Positions 4,760 through 6,952 of a stretch of 6,952 nucleotides of DNA are shown in pieces (positions within the stretch are counted from its first letter, which is position 1; every line of letters starts with the position of its first letter). A model generated the notes under the pieces. The model did no database searches. It saw only the letters and a program-made list of their open reading frames with translations, and was not told the origin of the DNA. Source of the stretch: Clostridiales bacterium. GTDB lineage: Bacteria > Bacillota > Clostridia > Peptostreptococcales > NVVX01. Location: contig JAJOKQ010000016.1 in the NCBI GenBank assembly GCA_021129785.1, forward strand, positions 1-6,952, read 5' to 3'. Position numbers and translations under genes: made by a program.

Positions 4760-6829
4760 CTATTCCTTTTCTTCTTGTGCAGCTGCCACTATTTTTTCAC
4801 TTAGTATATGTGGAACTTCTTCATATTTTGTAAATTCCATCTCAAATGAACCACGTGCTTGTGTCATAGATCTTAAATCATTAGCATATTTAAACATTTC
4901 AGCCTGTGGCACTTCTGCTATAACAAGTTGTTTTCCGTTGGTTTGAGGCTCCATACCTATTATTCTTCCTCTTCTTTTGTTTAAATCGCCCATTATATCA
5001 CCCATATAATCATCTGGTATTAGCACTTTCACTTCTACGATTGGTTCTAATAATACTGGTTTAGCTTCTTTCATTCCCTTTTTAAAAGCGATTGATGCTG
5101 CTATTTTAAATGCTAGTTCGGATGAATCTACATCATGATAAGATCCATCATATAATGTTGCTTTAATATTTACAACAGGATATCCAGCCAAAACACCTTT
5201 TTCCAAAGACTCAACAATCCCTTTTTCTACTGCAGGAATATATGCTCTTGGCACCGAACCTCCCACTACTTTTACAACAAACTCAAAACCGCTAGTCGAT
5301 GGTTCAAAAATCATTTTTACATCACCGTATTGGCCCGCACCACCAGATTGCTTTTTATGTTTCCCTTGCACATCAGCTCTACCTCTAATTGTTTCTCTAT
5401 ATGGCACCATTGCATCACTTAAATCTACTTCTGTACCATATTTATTTTTCAGTTTATTGACAATAACTTTAATATGCAGTTCTCCTTGCCCTTTTATAAT
5501 TGTTTGCTTGGTTTCTGCATTTCTTTCATAAGCAAATGAAGGATCTTCTTCTGCTAGTCTATTAAGTCCAGACCCAATTTTTTCTTCATCTCCTTTGGCT
5601 TTTGGCTCAATCGCTAAATATAGTTGTGGTTTAATAAAATTAATTTTACTATAAACTATAGGGTTCCTCGGGTCACACAAAGTGTCTCCCGTGTTAGCAC
5701 TATTTATTTTTGCTACAGCAGCTATATCTCCTGCAAATACTTCTTTAACTTCAATCTGCTTCTTACCTCTTAATAAAAATGGTGCAGAAATTTTTTCTTT
5801 CTTGTTTTTACTAGAATTCAAAACTTCCATATCTGCAGTCATCTTGCCAGAAATCACTTTTACAAGCGAAATTTTACCTACATATGGATCTGCAAGAGTC
5901 TTGAATATTTGCGCGGAAAAAGGTTGATTTGCTTCTAAAGTTCTTTCTTCTTCCTCATCTGTCTCTGGATTTACACCAATTTTCGGCGGCATATCTTTTG
6001 GAGATGGAGAGTAATCATTTATTATATTTAACAGAGTATGAATCCCAATATTATTTGTTCCTGATCCACATATAACAGGAACAATATCCCCACTGATAAC
6101 ACCTTTTCTCAGCCCTTCAATAATTTCTTCTTGTGTAAATTCTATACCGTCAAAGTATTTTTCCATTAACAGCTCATCACTCTCAGCAACTGACTCAATT
6201 AAGAGTTCTCGAATTGCCAGTGCCTGTTCTTTTAATTTTTCTGGAACTGGTACGTCTGCACAATCTTTATCTTTATATTCTCTTGCTATCATTCTAACTA
6301 TGTTAACGTTTCCAATAAAATCCTCTTTTTCACCCATTGGTATTTGAAAAGGTGCTATTTTCTTACCAAATTTTTCTCTTAGCTCAGTTAATACTTTATC
6401 AAAATTAGAATTTTCTCTATCCATTTTATTAATGAAAATAATAGTCGGCTTCTTTTTCTCCATGGCAAATTCCCATGCTTTTTCTGTTCCTACTTCTATT
6501 CCACTTGTGGCACCAACTACAATAACTAGTCCTCCTGCTACCTTTACAGAACTCTGAACTTCACCTATAAAGTCAAAGTAACCTGGCGTATCTATAAAAT
6601 TAATTTTATGATTATTCCACTCAACAGGAATTATAGATGTTCCAATAGAAATTCTTCTTGCTATTTCTTCCTTATCAAAATCAGACACTGTATTTCCTTC
6701 TTCTGGTCTCCCCATTTTCGTTATTTCACCAGCAGTATACAAAACTGCTTCTGTTATACTAGTCTTCCCACTACCACCATGCCCCAGTAACGCTATATTC
6801 CTTATTTTCTCCGCTTCGTAAACTTTCAT
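4760..6829 (-). CDS. EF-G-like translational GTPase (EF-G2-type paralogue)
   Basis: A 689-aa protein with the five-domain EF-G layout. The GTPase domain has P-loop GHGGSGKTS (16-24; canonical EF-G has AHIDAGKTT), switch I RRISI (58-62) where canonical is RGITI, DTPGYFD (80-86), NKMD (134-137) and a G5-like CGSGT (254-258). GQGELH (447-452) marks domain III. Domain IV has QSGGAGQYGD (494-503) and YHDVDSSE (564-571), and domain V follows. Y84 replaces the catalytic histidine of canonical DTPGH. These features fit the EF-G2-like branch (PRK12740 type), not the fusA of the str operon; some relatives bind ribosomes with little ribosome-stimulated GTPase, so the role is uncertain. The start is ATG 6829 with AGGAGG 7 nt before it; the longer frame from 6850 runs through that site. 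The mcsA operon begins 165 bp downstream. Confidence 0.92.
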   Translation of the reverse strand: MKVYEAEKIRNIALLGHGGSGKTSITEAVLYTAGEITKMGRPEEGNTVSDFDKEEIARRISIGTSIIPVEWNNHKINFIDTPGYFDFIGEVQSSVKVAGGLVIVVGATSGIEVGTEKAWEFAMEKKKPTIIFINKMDRENSNFDKVLTELREKFGKKIAPFQIPMGEKEDFIGNVNIVRMIAREYKDKDCADVPVPEKLKEQALAIRELLIESVAESDELLMEKYFDGIEFTQEEIIEGLRKGVISGDIVPVICGSGTNNIGIHTLLNIINDYSPSPKDMPPKIGVNPETDEEEERTLEANQPFSAQIFKTLADPYVGKISLVKVISGKMTADMEVLNSSKNKKEKISAPFLLRGKKQIEVKEVFAGDIAAVAKINSANTGDTLCDPRNPIVYSKINFIKPQLYLAIEPKAKGDEEKIGSGLNRLAEEDPSFAYERNAETKQTIIKGQGELHIKVIVNKLKNKYGTEVDLSDAMVPYRETIRGRADVQGKHKKQSGGAGQYGDVKMIFEPSTSGFEFVVKVVGGSVPRAYIPAVEKGIVESLEKGVLAGYPVVNIKATLYDGSYHDVDSSELAFKIAASIAFKKGMKEAKPVLLEPIVEVKVLIPDDYMGDIMGDLNKRRGRIIGMEPQTNGKQLVIAEVPQAEMFKYANDLRSMTQARGSFEMEFTKYEEVPHILSEKIVAAAQEEKE

Positions 6830-6836
6830 TGTCTTT

Positions 6837-6842
6837 CCTCCT
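6837..6842 (-). promoter_or_regulatory. Shine-Dalgarno that sets the EF-G-like start at ATG 6829
   Basis: AGGAGG on the minus strand, 7 nt before ATG 6829. An in-frame ATG at 6850 lies upstream of this site and would translate through it, and nothing similar precedes it. Confidence 0.8.
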
Positions 6843-6864
6843 AATCGCATCTGTGATTTTTTTG

Positions 6865-6893
6865 ATTATATAAACTATTCTATTTCATTTAAC
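6865..6893 (-). promoter_or_regulatory. Candidate promoter of the EF-G-like gene
   Basis: A perfect TATAAT on the minus strand at 6870-6865 with GTTAAA (6893-6888) as a weak -35 at 17-nt spacing (three of six matches). It would place the transcription start about 30 nt before the ATG. It is the best candidate in the 100 bp available, but the upstream gene is not visible and read-through cannot be excluded. Confidence 0.45.
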
Positions 6894-6901
6894 GGATTCC
6901 T

Positions 6902-6920
6902 CTATTTTTTTAAAAAATAG
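6902..6920. repeat. 19-bp AT-rich palindrome upstream of the EF-G-like gene
   Basis: CTATTTTTT (6902-6910) and AAAAAATAG (6912-6920) form a perfect inverted repeat around a single T. It lies just upstream of the candidate -35. It may be an operator or the weak terminator of an upstream gene, but the A/T runs make chance plausible. Confidence 0.35.
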
Positions 6921-6952
6921 TGCTCTTAAATCAAGTCAAAATTTGTAACTAG

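Noticed and set aside
4332..6790. Plus-strand open frames within mcsA and the EF-G-like gene
   Set aside because: Same reason: shadows of conserved minus-strand genes with no recognisable motifs or Shine-Dalgarno.
6830..6850. EF-G-like gene starting at ATG 6850 (696 aa)
   Set aside because: The extra seven codons run through AGGAGG, which is ideally placed for ATG 6829.
6924..6940. Possible CtsR operator on the minus strand (TTTGACT-TGA-TTTAAGA)
   Set aside because: One heptad fits the reverse CtsR half-site, but the second matches only about four of seven bases and the spacer lacks the central T, so it is not convincing. The TTGACT could equally be a -35 with no good -10.
1..6952. CRISPR array, tRNA, rRNA, phage or defence genes
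   Set aside because: No periodic direct repeats, no tRNA-like cloverleaf and no rRNA sequence were seen. The protein genes are all housekeeping or stress families.

Overview
The window is AT-rich Firmicutes DNA, most likely from a class Clostridia organism. Evidence for this is the strong GGAGG-type ribosome binding sites, the McsA-McsB-ClpC protein-arginine-phosphorylation module, a RadA start, and a diverged EF-G-like GTPase of the type common in Clostridia. No closer assignment can be supported. All recognisable protein genes lie on the minus strand, so transcription runs from the right end to the left.

Layout in transcription order: (1) positions 6830-6952 hold a possible promoter and a small palindrome. 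(2) 4760-6829 encodes an EF-G-like translational GTPase with a non-canonical P-loop and no catalytic histidine. (3) 4595-4759 is a 165-bp spacer with a very good extended -10 promoter and a leader hairpin. (4) mcsA (4079-4594), mcsB (3037-4074) and clpC (597-3035) follow with gaps of 4 nt and 1 nt, a typical coupled operon. The repressor gene ctsR, which normally precedes mcsA, is absent from the window. (5) 118-596 is a 479-bp spacer. (6) The first 39 codons of radA occupy 1-117.

McsB, activated by zinc-binding McsA, phosphorylates arginines on client proteins. ClpC recognises phospho-arginine through its N-terminal domain, unfolds the client and passes it to ClpP. RadA, a recombination and repair ATPase, is a usual neighbour of clpC.

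The most unusual part is the clpC-radA spacer. On the plus strand, opposite to every gene, it carries two consecutive RNA structures matching the cyclic-di-GMP-I (GEMM-I) riboswitch aptamer. The first is close to consensus. The second has an altered ligand pocket and a greatly extended P3 arm. Nothing recognisable lies downstream on that strand: the transcript would run into the 3' end of clpC through a 35-nt hairpin that contains the clpC stop codon. It is therefore an orphan tandem riboswitch, a relic, or the control region of a small or antisense RNA. Three start sites were moved downstream of the longest ORF because of Shine-Dalgarno placement (EF-G-like, mcsA, mcsB).
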